NCBI GenBank assembly: GCA_034620365.1
Contig: JAQGEQ010000126.1
Coordinates: 62,001-126,000, forward strand
Length of the DNA: 64,000 bases
Direction of reading: 5' to 3'
Origin: Pegea sp. RAD2-039
Taxonomy: Eukaryota > Chordata > Thaliacea > Salpida > Salpidae
Part shown: positions 31,280 through 41,800 of the stretch, piece after piece
Layout: each line of letters starts with the position of its first letter
How positions within the stretch are numbered: position 1 is the first letter of the stretch
Notes under the pieces: generated by a model
What the model saw: only the letters and a program-made list of their open reading frames with translations
What the model was told of the DNA's origin: nothing
Databases searched by the model: none
Made by a program: the position numbers and the translations under genes

Positions 31280-33653
31280 ATGGAAGATATATATAAAGAT
31301 GATAATAAATTTCGTCAAATGACTGAGGTGAGGTAACATTAAAAGCAGAAATTTTGATGTAATTTTGAAAGATAAAATGATTAGAGGGTGTTAGTGATAA
31401 ATAGAAATGTATTATTTGATAAATATGCAGATTAAATCAATTATATGAGATTGTTTATGTAATAACTTTGTTAGACTAAAAGTTATAAATAATAATTAGA
31501 TATTACATGATTTATGTAATTAGTCAATCAGTTGTAAATTTTATATTTGTCAGTTTTACATGGTTTTGAGTGATTAGAACAACAAATTATGTTTTTATGT
31601 TAAGTACAAAGAGATCTATAATAATAAAGATAGAAAAAGGCATTTAATTAATTTTACAGTTAATGATAGAAGCATTGAAAAATTGTAAAAATAGATATGA
31701 TATACTTGAAGCTAACTTGAGAGATTTATTTATAGTAGGTAGTGTTTGATAAAAATGTTTGCTTAAATAAAGCTTAATAGATGATTTAATATAAAAATGT
31801 TTCATGGATTTTTTAAATAATTGGTTTTAAATGAATTTATTTGTAGCAGTAAAAATCTTTCTTTTAATCTAGAGTATGAGTGTAGATATATCCTTTAAAT
31901 CATCAGATATAGGATTATCGATTCCAGGTGGTGTCCAACTCTACCTTGTCTTTCAAGATAAACATGTTGTGTCACTTACTACTGCATCAACATCTTTGGT
32001 TATCATAGAACCTGATCTAAACTCAAATGGGTAAATAGTTTTTAAATTTTCCGGCACTGATGGTATTTAGAAAAATTTTTTAGATCTGATTGCTTCATCA
32101 AAATAGAAAACTTTTTATTTCAATTAACCAAAGAAAAGTCTCCAGTATTAAAATGTATAAACGGGCTGTATGTGTTTTCAATTTCTAATGAGGTCAGTGA
32201 AACCAAGAATTCAATTGGAATAGTTTTATCTCAAGATCTTCATACTACTTATCGAACCAAGTTTGAAGAATATTTGAAAAAATATTCTTTATTTGAGGTA
32301 ATCAATAAAAAGTGAAAGTTTTAATTACTTCAAGGCAACTTTAATAGATACAAGAATCACGACTGACTGATGAGCCTGTTGTCAATATGAGTGAAACTGT
32401 TCCATATACAGAAGAAGATGAAATCAGTAAAAGTCAGAAGATATCGGACACAATTATTTATGGTAAAAATTAACAAAAATTAATTCTTTTAAATCTTCAT
32501 TTTTAAGCATGTCTAAAAGTTTTTTTATAGATTTTAATTATGAAGTTTTTGGTTAAAATATATAGTTTATTTTTTAAATGTGAATATTTTATTAAGAATT
32601 TAAATCTTTTTGTAGTTTAATTTATTCAATTTGATATCTTCATCATAACATTAAGATTTTCTTAATAATCTTCTAGAACTTTATTTTTCTAATCTACGGA
32701 AGTTGCTTTCTTCTCATTTAGACAGTAGTCAGACTTAGTTGTTATTCAGTGAAATTTTTATAAAAATTCTTTGTAAATTGTCATCTATTTTATATATATG
32801 TAATATATCGACTAGTCAGTTTGTTTCATGCATATTCTGGCGTTTATATTATATATTTATATTTCAATATTTGTTGATATTTAAAACTTACCTCAGCGGC
32901 TGATTTAATTAGCAGTGGAGTCACTAAAACTGCTAGATATACAAAGTCAGCGATTGGTTATGGAGCGCAGAAACTAAAAAGTAGTTTACAAGAAAGCCAA
33001 GATTCGACAAACGTCAATCCTGATATTGAAACTGGACTCAGATACGCAAGCAAAGCGGCTGGTAGCTTCGTTTATGCTGTGGACTTATTCGACAAACATC
33101 TACTTATTAGATATTACTTCAAAAGGAACTGCTTTTCTAGTGTCTGGCTTGTCTTATTTGACTCAAAAAGGGGCAGAAAAGCTAGGTCCTCATGTCAGTG
33201 ATCTCGCAAACAGAACCTTTCCAAATGATTCGAAAGAAAAAGTCCATGGTTTTTCACTTGTAGCACATTCAAGTATGAGAGGTCGGTGTTGAAATGATAT
33301 TTGAAAGATGTTTCAATGTCGTTGACTTGTAGGTCTCGGTTCTATTTGGAAGAGTGTTGAAGAAGCTGGTAGTACAATAGCACATGCAGCTTCACATGCC
33401 GCTGTTGAAACAGTTCAACACAAGTAACAACACTCCATCTTCTTCACAACTAAATTATTTGACGTTTCTCGATAGATTTGGGCAAAATGCAGCTGATGCA
33501 ACAAGCTTAGTAACTAGTACCATGATCAATATCGGAAATTCCTATCATAATATTTCTAATCTTGGGTTTAAAGCAATCATAATGCGTTTCGGAAAAGATT
33601 CTGGGAAGGAAGCTCTTCAAAACTATGTTGAAAATCAACAACAAATTGATTAA
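31280..33653 (+). CDS. SPART: Spartin-like protein with C-terminal senescence domain
   Basis: Spartin family proteins act at lipid droplets, endosomes and mitochondria. Exons: 31280-31327, about 31661-31738, 31873-32030, about 32085-32298, about 32351-32461, about 32898-33049, about 33112-33289, about 33333-33422 and about 33474-33653. The middle reads SFKSSDIGLSIPGGVQLYLV, as in spartin's central domain. The C-terminal senescence domain holds AADLISSGVTKTARYTKSA, EKLGPHVSDLANRTFP, VHGFSLVAHSSMRGLGSIW, FGQNAADATSLVTSTMINI and NISNLGFKAIIMR. The usual N-terminal MIT domain is not recognisable; the first exons code for about 42 residues (DIYKDDNKFRQMTE...). One intron of about 62 bases at 33050-33111 restores frame. 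The 3' end nearly touches an inverted duplicate of the neighbouring bHLH gene. Confidence 0.87.
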
Positions 33654-33654
33654 T

Positions 33655-35980
33655 TTTTTATTCTACTTTCTGTTTTTCTATCTTTTCATTACAATTTTTT
33701 TTTGTTTTTTATAACTTTTTATTAAATAATATTTTCTCTCATTGATTTCTACACAAACACTTACAAGAACGAAAACTTTTCTTTTATTTAATAACAAAAT
33801 TGAAACTTGTGGAAAAGATCAACTTCTCATAATTATCTACTTATTATTATAACAAATTATTAAGCTGCTGGTCAACGATAAGAACAGTAGGGTGAAAAAT
33901 CGTCAGAATTTTTAAGTATTGGATTCTGATGAACCAATTGAGGATTTTCTAGCAATAAGGAGCAATGTACGAATGAATCATCCTCCATGTAGACTGGTTT
34001 CGGCATCCATGGGTCATCTGGTTTCAAACAAACTTAGATTTGAACAAATTAGAATTAAAATGTTAAATCTCAAATCAAATTTATGCGAATCATTAAAAAT
34101 AAATTTGATAATCTAAAAATATTTTAGAATATAGAAGTAAATTGTTGTTAATAAAAATTGAAAACAGTTTGATGTAAGAAATGATTTTCATTTTGAAGTC
34201 ATTATATAAAATAGAAAATAATCTAATAAATAAAATTATAATCAAGCTCACAAATAACATCTATTTAGTCAAAAATATAGAAAGCAAAAGATGTAACATA
34301 TGGCATTTCAGTAGTCCTCAAAGCATATAACAGTGAACAATTACATAGAATGTTAATAATATAAAAAAGGAAAAATTCACAGTTTAGAAATGGCAATGTT
34401 ATAACGGTTCAACTTCTTTTTGAACAACGCGAGCGACTTCGAGATGACAATGTCTGATGGCAGCTGATTCCATGTACTAATTGTGCGGTATGAGAAAAAT
34501 TAACTCTGACCAATGTACCAGGTGAAATGGGCTTATTAAGAAATGTAATGTGTGTCGTCTGAGCTGACATAACTTGAGGGAAGGACTAATGGAAAAGAAA
34601 GCATCAAACTGAAGGTCAATTAAATTTTGGATAATTCTAAAAATAATAACTAAGTCATATTTAATCCGTCGAATTTCCAAAGTATCTAAATTGAAGAAAC
34701 TGAGACGATGTTTATAACTATCATATTTAATATTAAGTATATACTAATCTCGTAAATGTGGCCTGAACAGACTCGATTTTTTCGATATCACTAATTTGAT
34801 ATGTCATCCATGCACTGACGTTGTATTCAAGAATTGGACGTACGTACAGTTTGGAAAGGTTGCTAAAAAGCATGGGTCCGTAGAATTAAAGGTCTTTATA
34901 ATAAGGAAGACAAAGTTGGTTGGCTTTATAATGATTTTGGAAACATAATTGTGCCTTTTAAAGTCAGATGATAAAGTAATGCCAAGGTCTGGGACCGAAG
35001 ATACTCGTTGAATAATAAATCTATTGATGGAGTATTGGTTCAAAAAATTTACAGCTGGCTTACGAGAAAAAGTTATAAGTTATAGATTTCTTGTAAACTA
35101 TATAAGGATCTTTGTACAAAGATTTGATGGAAGGGTCTGTTTTAGTTTGTCTGTATAGGAGGTTTTTTGAATGTTGTAATTTCCTTAAACATCTGGGCAA
35201 ATATGGTTTTTGTTGATTCTATAAAAAGGTATGGATTTTTCGATTGACTCTTTAACGATGTTAGTAAACCTTGAGTAAATAGTATTGATGTCTTCGGAAG
35301 AGTTGAAAACAGAAATCCAGTCAATATCTGATAGAAACTTGTTAATGCCATTATAATTTCCACAGTAAAAATTCCTTTTGCTTGAAGTTTTAACGTTCAT
35401 AAAAAAAGTTTGATGGAGCTTGAATTCAATCATGTTGTGATCGCATGTCAGAGCAAAAGGTTCCTTTTGATCAACGTAGATAATGTTTTCGGGTTTTGAT
35501 GTGATAAGAAGATCCAAAGTATTACCACTAACTTGGGTCGGAAAAGTAACCATCTGAGATAGATTATTGGCATTGAGGAAGCTTACAAAGGCATGACTTA
35601 GAAAGGCTAACTTAGTATTATCGCTATCCAAGTTAAACGATTTTCCACTAAATGTTAATTTCGGGTTATTCCAATCAATTTTAATAAAATTAAAATCCCC
35701 CAAATTTACAAAATTTATATAATGAAATTACTTCTAATTATTTATAGATAGAAAATTAGACAAAGATTACTTGAGGTATTGAAAGTTTTAAAGATGAGTA
35801 AAACTAAAATGATTCCAACAAACTAGATTTTGTACCTTTAGTTTTTACATCAGAATTTACAACATTAATTTTAGTTTGTCCCGAAGTGGTTCCAGCAAAC
35901 CAAGTCTCTTGCTTCAACGTTGGATTATCACTGAAGAAGAAATGAAATCTTTCAAAAAGTAAATCAAGTTGTAGATATTT
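33655..35980 (-). pseudogene. Inverted, broken copy of the 3' half of the bHLH gene
   Basis: The minus strand repeats the bHLH gene from about 28140 to about 29620. The parts are its 3' UTR (33655-33890), last exon (33891-34050), an internal deletion of about 28.71-29.22 kb, intron DNA matching 28.53-28.71 kb (34110-34255), then after a LINE insertion the exon SDNPTLKQETWFAGTTSGQ (about 35850-35940) and its flanks. Early exons encoding the bHLH are missing. Identity is high, including introns and UTR, so this is a DNA-level duplication, not a retrocopy. It cannot make the full protein. Confidence 0.93.
34255..35704 (-). mobile_element. Internally deleted CR1-like LINE fragment inside the inverted duplicate
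   Basis: Minus-strand order: an endonuclease segment (LGDFNFIKIDWNN ... LLITSKPENIIYVDQ, 35185-35703), a jump near 35070-35100 that removes most of the reverse transcriptase, then the C-terminal region (SSVPDLGITLSSDFK, 34804-35043; MEIRRIKYDLVIIF, about 34620-34680) and 3' UTR to about 34257. The last bases with the 'GCGAGAGG' motif are absent. Its place corresponds to bHLH exon 28421-28530, which the duplicate lacks, so insertion and a host deletion coincide. Confidence 0.88.
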
Positions 35981-35989
35981 GGTTGGCAA

Positions 35990-38120
35990 AAGTGGTTGTT
36001 GCTAGAGATTTGAAGCATGAAGTTATCTCGAATGCATTTCAATATCTGAATGTCTTTGACTTTTGGTACAAGGTAAACAGAGCCACCACCTGATATGACA
36101 GCTCCTGTCTTACCAGTGTAAGCTACCTTTGTGGAGAGAGTCGAAAGTCTTATAAATCAAGACAAGGCAGCTGTGTCTTACCGAGCTCTAAGGTTTATAC
36201 TGAGGTTAAAAAATTAATTAAAGAAGTTGACGATTTTAAGGAAGAACTAATAAATAAGATCCAAGCTCTCATATGGTGATGTGAAAAAAAAACTTTAAAA
36301 GTTTGAACTAAACAGGTTTAGTGAATAAAAAACAACTTAAAGTAGACTCTTGGATATCTAAAAGAGTGCTCAAAGTTAATGGCAAGTTTGGGATTGCAAA
36401 ATGGCCTTTTATCCAAATATTCTGAGACTTCTTCAATATATCTTATCAAAATTCAATCTACTAGTATAAAGTATATCCAAAAAAAATCCTTTAAAACTGT
36501 ATTGTCACCAAAAAGGTACAAGAAGTTAGATTGTATTCTACGAAGAACTGCTGATTAACTTGAGATTATCTCATTGTGTAACATTGCAGAACTGTTGTTC
36601 AGTTCAATTAATCATTCAATTAATCCTTTTCTTTCTCAATTTTACAACTACTGGTTCTCTAACTTAATCTATTAATGAAGCAACTTATTCAAAAGGTCAC
36701 ATTGTAAATCTTTTATTCTGTAATATCCAAGGATATAACAAACTTGTTTTCTTTAGTTAGTTTTTCCTTCACTTCCACATGTGATTATTTTTGAAGTTAA
36801 ATTTTTTCATCTTTAATTGTGGTATTATTAAGATTATTATTAGATTTTTTGTCATCTTTAAATTCCTTTAATTGTGATATGGCTTTCTTAACTTCTATAG
36901 AGCCAACTTAGAAAAAAATAATATCTATCTTCCTTTAACTGAAAGTACACGCTTTATGATGGGAGGTCTCTACAGTCTTTTGATGATAATTTTATTCAAA
37001 TTTTCTGATTGAAGGTTTGCTCCACTAAAAGTCTTCTCCCATCCCAATCGTATTAAAATTTACCTTAAAATAAACACTTGTTGAATGAAAACCATTTCCT
37101 CTAAAAGAAATCTACGGTTGGAATGTCTTATAAAGTAAATACAATCTTAAGTGTAACTAGATTGAAGGTAACCATGGGCATGACTACAGCTCATGTGGCA
37201 GCGGCTCATCATGTAAAATTTTTAAACTTTTTGAATCGAAATCAAATTGCCGCTTTTCCATACCGTCCCTTGTTCGTAAAAATGAAAGCATCTATCTCAG
37301 TGATCTTGAATAAGTTGAACTTTTTAACAATATCTTCTAAAAAGTCTTCACCTTGTTTTTAAGTACTAATCTTGACATTTTCACCACCGTGTATAAAATT
37401 AAAGACAGACTAACTCCGACACCAAAACAATTTCCTTCATATTTTATATGAAGTTCTTTTTTTTATTCAAAATTTAATTATCTCTTTTTCCGCTTCTCAG
37501 AAGTCATTTGAAAGTTAACATTGATATGGGAATATCGAATATCAATAATTGATATTGAAAGTAGAATATGGAGCAGCAAATCTGGTACCAGGCGCTTTTA
37601 TAAATTTTTACAATGTATTGCATATTTTACTTTACCAAGATATAATAGCTGTACCAGAAGCACCAACAAATTCTTTAATTTTTGCTCGTTGCTTGCTAAG
37701 GTATGTTGGTGTTTTGGTCAGCTATTACACAAGATATTTAAAAAGATCCAAAATGCTTTCATTGTAACCAAAATGCTCCCACAATAGTTACTTTCCAGCA
37801 ATTTTTAAGTATCTTTTTTCAGTTTTAGGAAGCTGCCAGAGATAAATTGCCAGATTGAAGTACGATCTTATCAACTCCAACAAAGAGCTCCCAACTAAAT
37901 TGAAAGATTCAATTTGCTGCTTGCGCACGTTTTTAACAACATTTGGCGTATCAATAAAGCTATCGGGCCAGAATTTGCTTCTGGTGGAGCTTCCATCTTC
38001 AAAAATTGAAGTAGAGTCCACGCGACTTTATCAGCACACTACCTACGACCCAACGATCGTAACGAGACTACAATCAAATAAGCCAAGCGAGTAATAAGGT
38101 CAAATGTGAGCTCTTCGGGC
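35990..38120 (+). other. Decayed coding-like DNA, unclassified
   Basis: Several plus-strand frames look protein-like but are broken: about 35990-36060 (VVVARDLKHEVISNAFQYLN), about 36130-36280 (KVYTEVKKLIKEVDDFKEEL, coiled-coil-like), 37123-37362, about 37550-37767 (EYGAANLVPGAFINFYNVLH, EAPTNSLIFARCLLRY) and 37855-38094 (ICCLRTFLTTFGVSIKLSGQ ... TTYDPTIVTRLQSNKPSE). The part at 37370-37460 resembles 17590-17700. Likely a dead mobile element or fragmented gene. I recognise no domain. Confidence 0.4.
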
Positions 38121-38837
38121 TCTTAGGACTACTACAACCTGCTAAAGCCCCTTTTCAGCTCAGATAATTTCATTTAGTACAATCGTCTCAACTAGGATTA
38201 TTCGTAAGTAATAGCTTCTTACTATTTTGTATAAGAACTGGGCTAATTTTCAAACTTAATATTTTAAATCCAAAACTATCTAATTCTATAAATTTCAATT
38301 TTTTTATTGAAACACTTCAATGAGAAACTTAAAGCAATAGTATAAAGATTATAATAATTGAACCTAATCGAGCAAAAGTCCATTTTAGACATTTGTTCTA
38401 GGTGATAAAAGCTATATTTGAAGAAAGTTTTCAATCATAAGTGGAAAAAATCTTGTGGAAACTTTTTAATTAAATTAGCCAATCTGTTTGTTCACAAAAA
38501 TAGTTTTCAAATTTATTTCTTATTTTAATTATTTCAAAGCTCAATTTTTATTTGAAATCATTAAGATGAAAAATGTCAATTGTAGAAAAATTGAAGAAAG
38601 TTTAAAAAAATATTTTGTGCCAAAAATGATTTGAATCAATTTGTTTGATGTGAATCTACAAACGTCACGATTGAGTCACCAATTTTAACAACTAAATCTC
38701 TAAGTTAAAATTTGTATCTGAAAAATGTTTGAAATATTTAAAGAATCTTATTGAAAGATCATTCCAAGATCTTCCTCAACCTTTAATCTTTTCAACTTCA
38801 CTTCCTGAATATAAACGAATGAAAATCTAACATCAAA

Positions 38838-41800
38838 CTAGATCGTCTTATTACCTGATACCACTACAAGTACGTTGCTATGACTAACCGCCAACCAAAC
38901 CACGCCAAATGTTTCCAAGCAATTATTCAAATGAACCTGTTTAGGAGGGTCAATAGTAGAACTGCAACGCCCCAATTGACCCCTGGTACCCTTGCCCCAC
39001 GAATACAATCGACTATCGCGTGTAGACGCCACTGTAAATGTCCCGCCACATCCCACCTTCTCAAATCTGTATCAAGGCAACATAAGATGGTGAAGACGCG
39101 AGATGACGTCATACTTGGCATCGGGAAGCGCTGTAACTTGAAAAGGCAATCTCGGATGATGATCAGTGGTGCCAAGTTGACCACTGCTGTTGTTGCCCAC
39201 TATCACCAGTCCACCATCAACTGAAATTAACTTCAAATTAGAATTCGTGACTATTTTGGCCTTTTTTCAAGTTTCCATATAATAAATATGGCCTCCTGGT
39301 AGTATCTGTAGACCAAAATGGTCGATTTATAGGAGTTTTTAAGCCCTCGACTAAAATTATAGCAGTCAGAAGTCTCAGAATAAAATAAAAGGAACCCAGC
39401 CCTTAAATTAACTTTCTGTTCGTGGAGTTTTCCCACTAATTTTCAGATGTTGAGCTTTTTGTTAGTGTCACCCTAGTAACCAAGAAGAGGGCAGTGATTG
39501 GAAATGGTTTTCCCAGGGCATCGGTCCGGCTTCCTGACGATATTTTCAGATGGCTGACCCGCAAGGTTTCTTCTTCTAAAACTAAATGAATTCTGTTAAA
39601 AGTCGATATTTTGATGAATTCGAACATTTCTCTTTTAAACAACAAATATTTCAAATAAATCAGAATATTTGATACTAAATTGGATCTATTCTTGATCTTA
39701 AAGAAGATTTGAGAAAGGTTTAACTGATAAGATGAAAAAAAGTTGTAAATTTCGAAATCCTTTACTTTTTTGACAATTAAAAATGAGGCTGAAAAATTTG
39801 TTTTTTTAAATCTTCAAATATTTGATGAGAAAATAATTAAAGTTGAAACACGAGAGGGTAGCGGAGCTCTTCGATGACGTCATCAGTCTCGATGTTCTTT
39901 CGCAAAAAACAATTAAAGTTTCTTCGCCAAAAAAAATCCTCAAATAATATTAGATAGCAAAAAGTAGATGATGACGTCACAGCGTGAACGCGCGACTCAC
40001 CAGTGATAGCTGCGGAGTGCTGCATTCCTAAAGAGATCTGATGAATATTTCCTAAAGAAAGAGGTTCGCTTCGAAGTGGAACAAACCGAGACGAGTCCGT
40101 CGTCTCTTTGATTAACTTATTTGCATGAATCACATCAAGTCCCAACCTAAAAGCGAAGTCGTTGGATTTGGAGCGGTTGTCATGGCAACTATCGACCTGT
40201 TGTGTACGTTGCTACCACATGCGAGAAGCCGTTGACTACGCGTCAATATCATGGAACAGTCGATGCCACAGTGAACTGACAAGGGATCGATCTCATCAGG
40301 GATAGGGACCAGTGTTGGGATGTTGTAAGTTTCGTGATTATTTAATCCAAGTCGACCTAAAACTTCGCGATCAAAAAATCGCGATTCGAAGATTCACTCA
40401 CCTCCATCTCCCCGACCCCAAGCAAACACCTCGCCGTCAGTTGAGACTGCCAACATGTGGTAAGAACCACTCGCGATGTGAGAGAGTTCGTAACCTAGCA
40501 ACTTCTCAACTATCATCGGCTGAGAATAAAATATGAAGATCAAAAGATGAAGATCAGAAGATGAAGATTAGAAGATGAAGATTAGAAGATGAAGATTAGA
40601 AGATGAAGATTAGAAGATGAAGATTAGAAGATGAAGATTAGAAGATGAAGATTAGAAGATGAAGATTAGAAGATGAAGATCAGATGATAAAGATCAGAAG
40701 ATGAAGATTAGAAGATGAAGATTAGAAGATGATGATTAGAAGACGAAGATTAGAAGATGAAGATTAGAAGATGAAGATTAGAAGATGAAGATTAGAAGAT
40801 GAAGATTAGAAGACGAAGATTAGAAGATGAAGATTAGAAGATGAAGATTAGAAGATGAAGATTAGAAGATGAAGATTAGAAGATGAAGATTAGAAGATGA
40901 AGATTAGAAGATGAAAATTAGAAGATGAAGATTAGAAGATGAAGATTAGAAGATGAAGATTAGAAGATGAAGATTAGAAGATGAAGATTAGAAGATGAAG
41001 ATTAGAAGATGAAGATTAGAAGATGAAGATTAGAAGATGAAGATTAGAAGATGAAGATTAGAAGATTAGAAGATGAAGATTAGAAGATGAAGATTAGAAG
41101 ATGAAGATTAGAAGACGAAGATTAGAAGATGAAGATTAGAAGATGAAAATTAGAAGATGAAGATTAAAAGATAAAGATTAGAAGATGAAAATTAGAAGAT
41201 GAAGAGTAGAAGATGAAGATTAGAAGATGAAAATTAGAAGATGAAGATTAGAAGATGAAGATTAGAAGATGAAGATTAGAAGATAAAGATTAGAAGATGA
41301 AGATTAGAAGATGAAAATTAGAAGATGAAGAGTAGAAGATGAAGATTAGAAGATGAAAATTAGAAGATGAAGATTAGAAGACGAAGATTAGAAGATGAAG
41401 ATTAGAAGATGAAAATTAGAAGATTAGAAGATGAAGATTAGAAGATGAAGATTAGAAGATGAAGATTAGAAGATGAAGATTAGAAGATGAAGATTAGAAG
41501 ATGAAGATTAGAAGATGAAAATTGAGATTAGAAGATGAAGATTAGAAGATGAAAATTTGAAGATTAGAAGATTTTAAAATAAAGATTAGGATCAAAAGTC
41601 AACGGACTTTTTCAACATCTACAAAGGAACCGTGTCCTAAACATCCATTGCTCCCGCTTCCATACGTCATAAGGATTCCGCGATCTGTCAAACAAGCAGT
41701 ATGGAGATCCCCGCAAACTACTCTGTGCAAGTTTCAGTTGGATTGAAATCACAAGCCATCGCTTCATCTACTAACTGTTTGATAGTAACTCCTGACTGCC

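Noticed and set aside
33919-34116. Plus-strand ORF (65 codons) starting MDSDEPIEDFLAIRSN
   Set aside because: It is the antisense of the duplicated last exon of the bHLH gene.
38880-39224. Plus-strand 114-codon ORF
   Set aside because: Antisense of the last two NEK8 exons.
39436-39654. Minus-strand ORF as an extra NEK8 exon
   Set aside because: It lies in the intron between exons ending HSAAIT and beginning VDGGL, which join in phase and match NEK8 without a gap.
40530-41575. The 14 bp array as a CRISPR array
   Set aside because: Units are contiguous with no unique spacers, and the DNA is nuclear animal DNA inside an intron.
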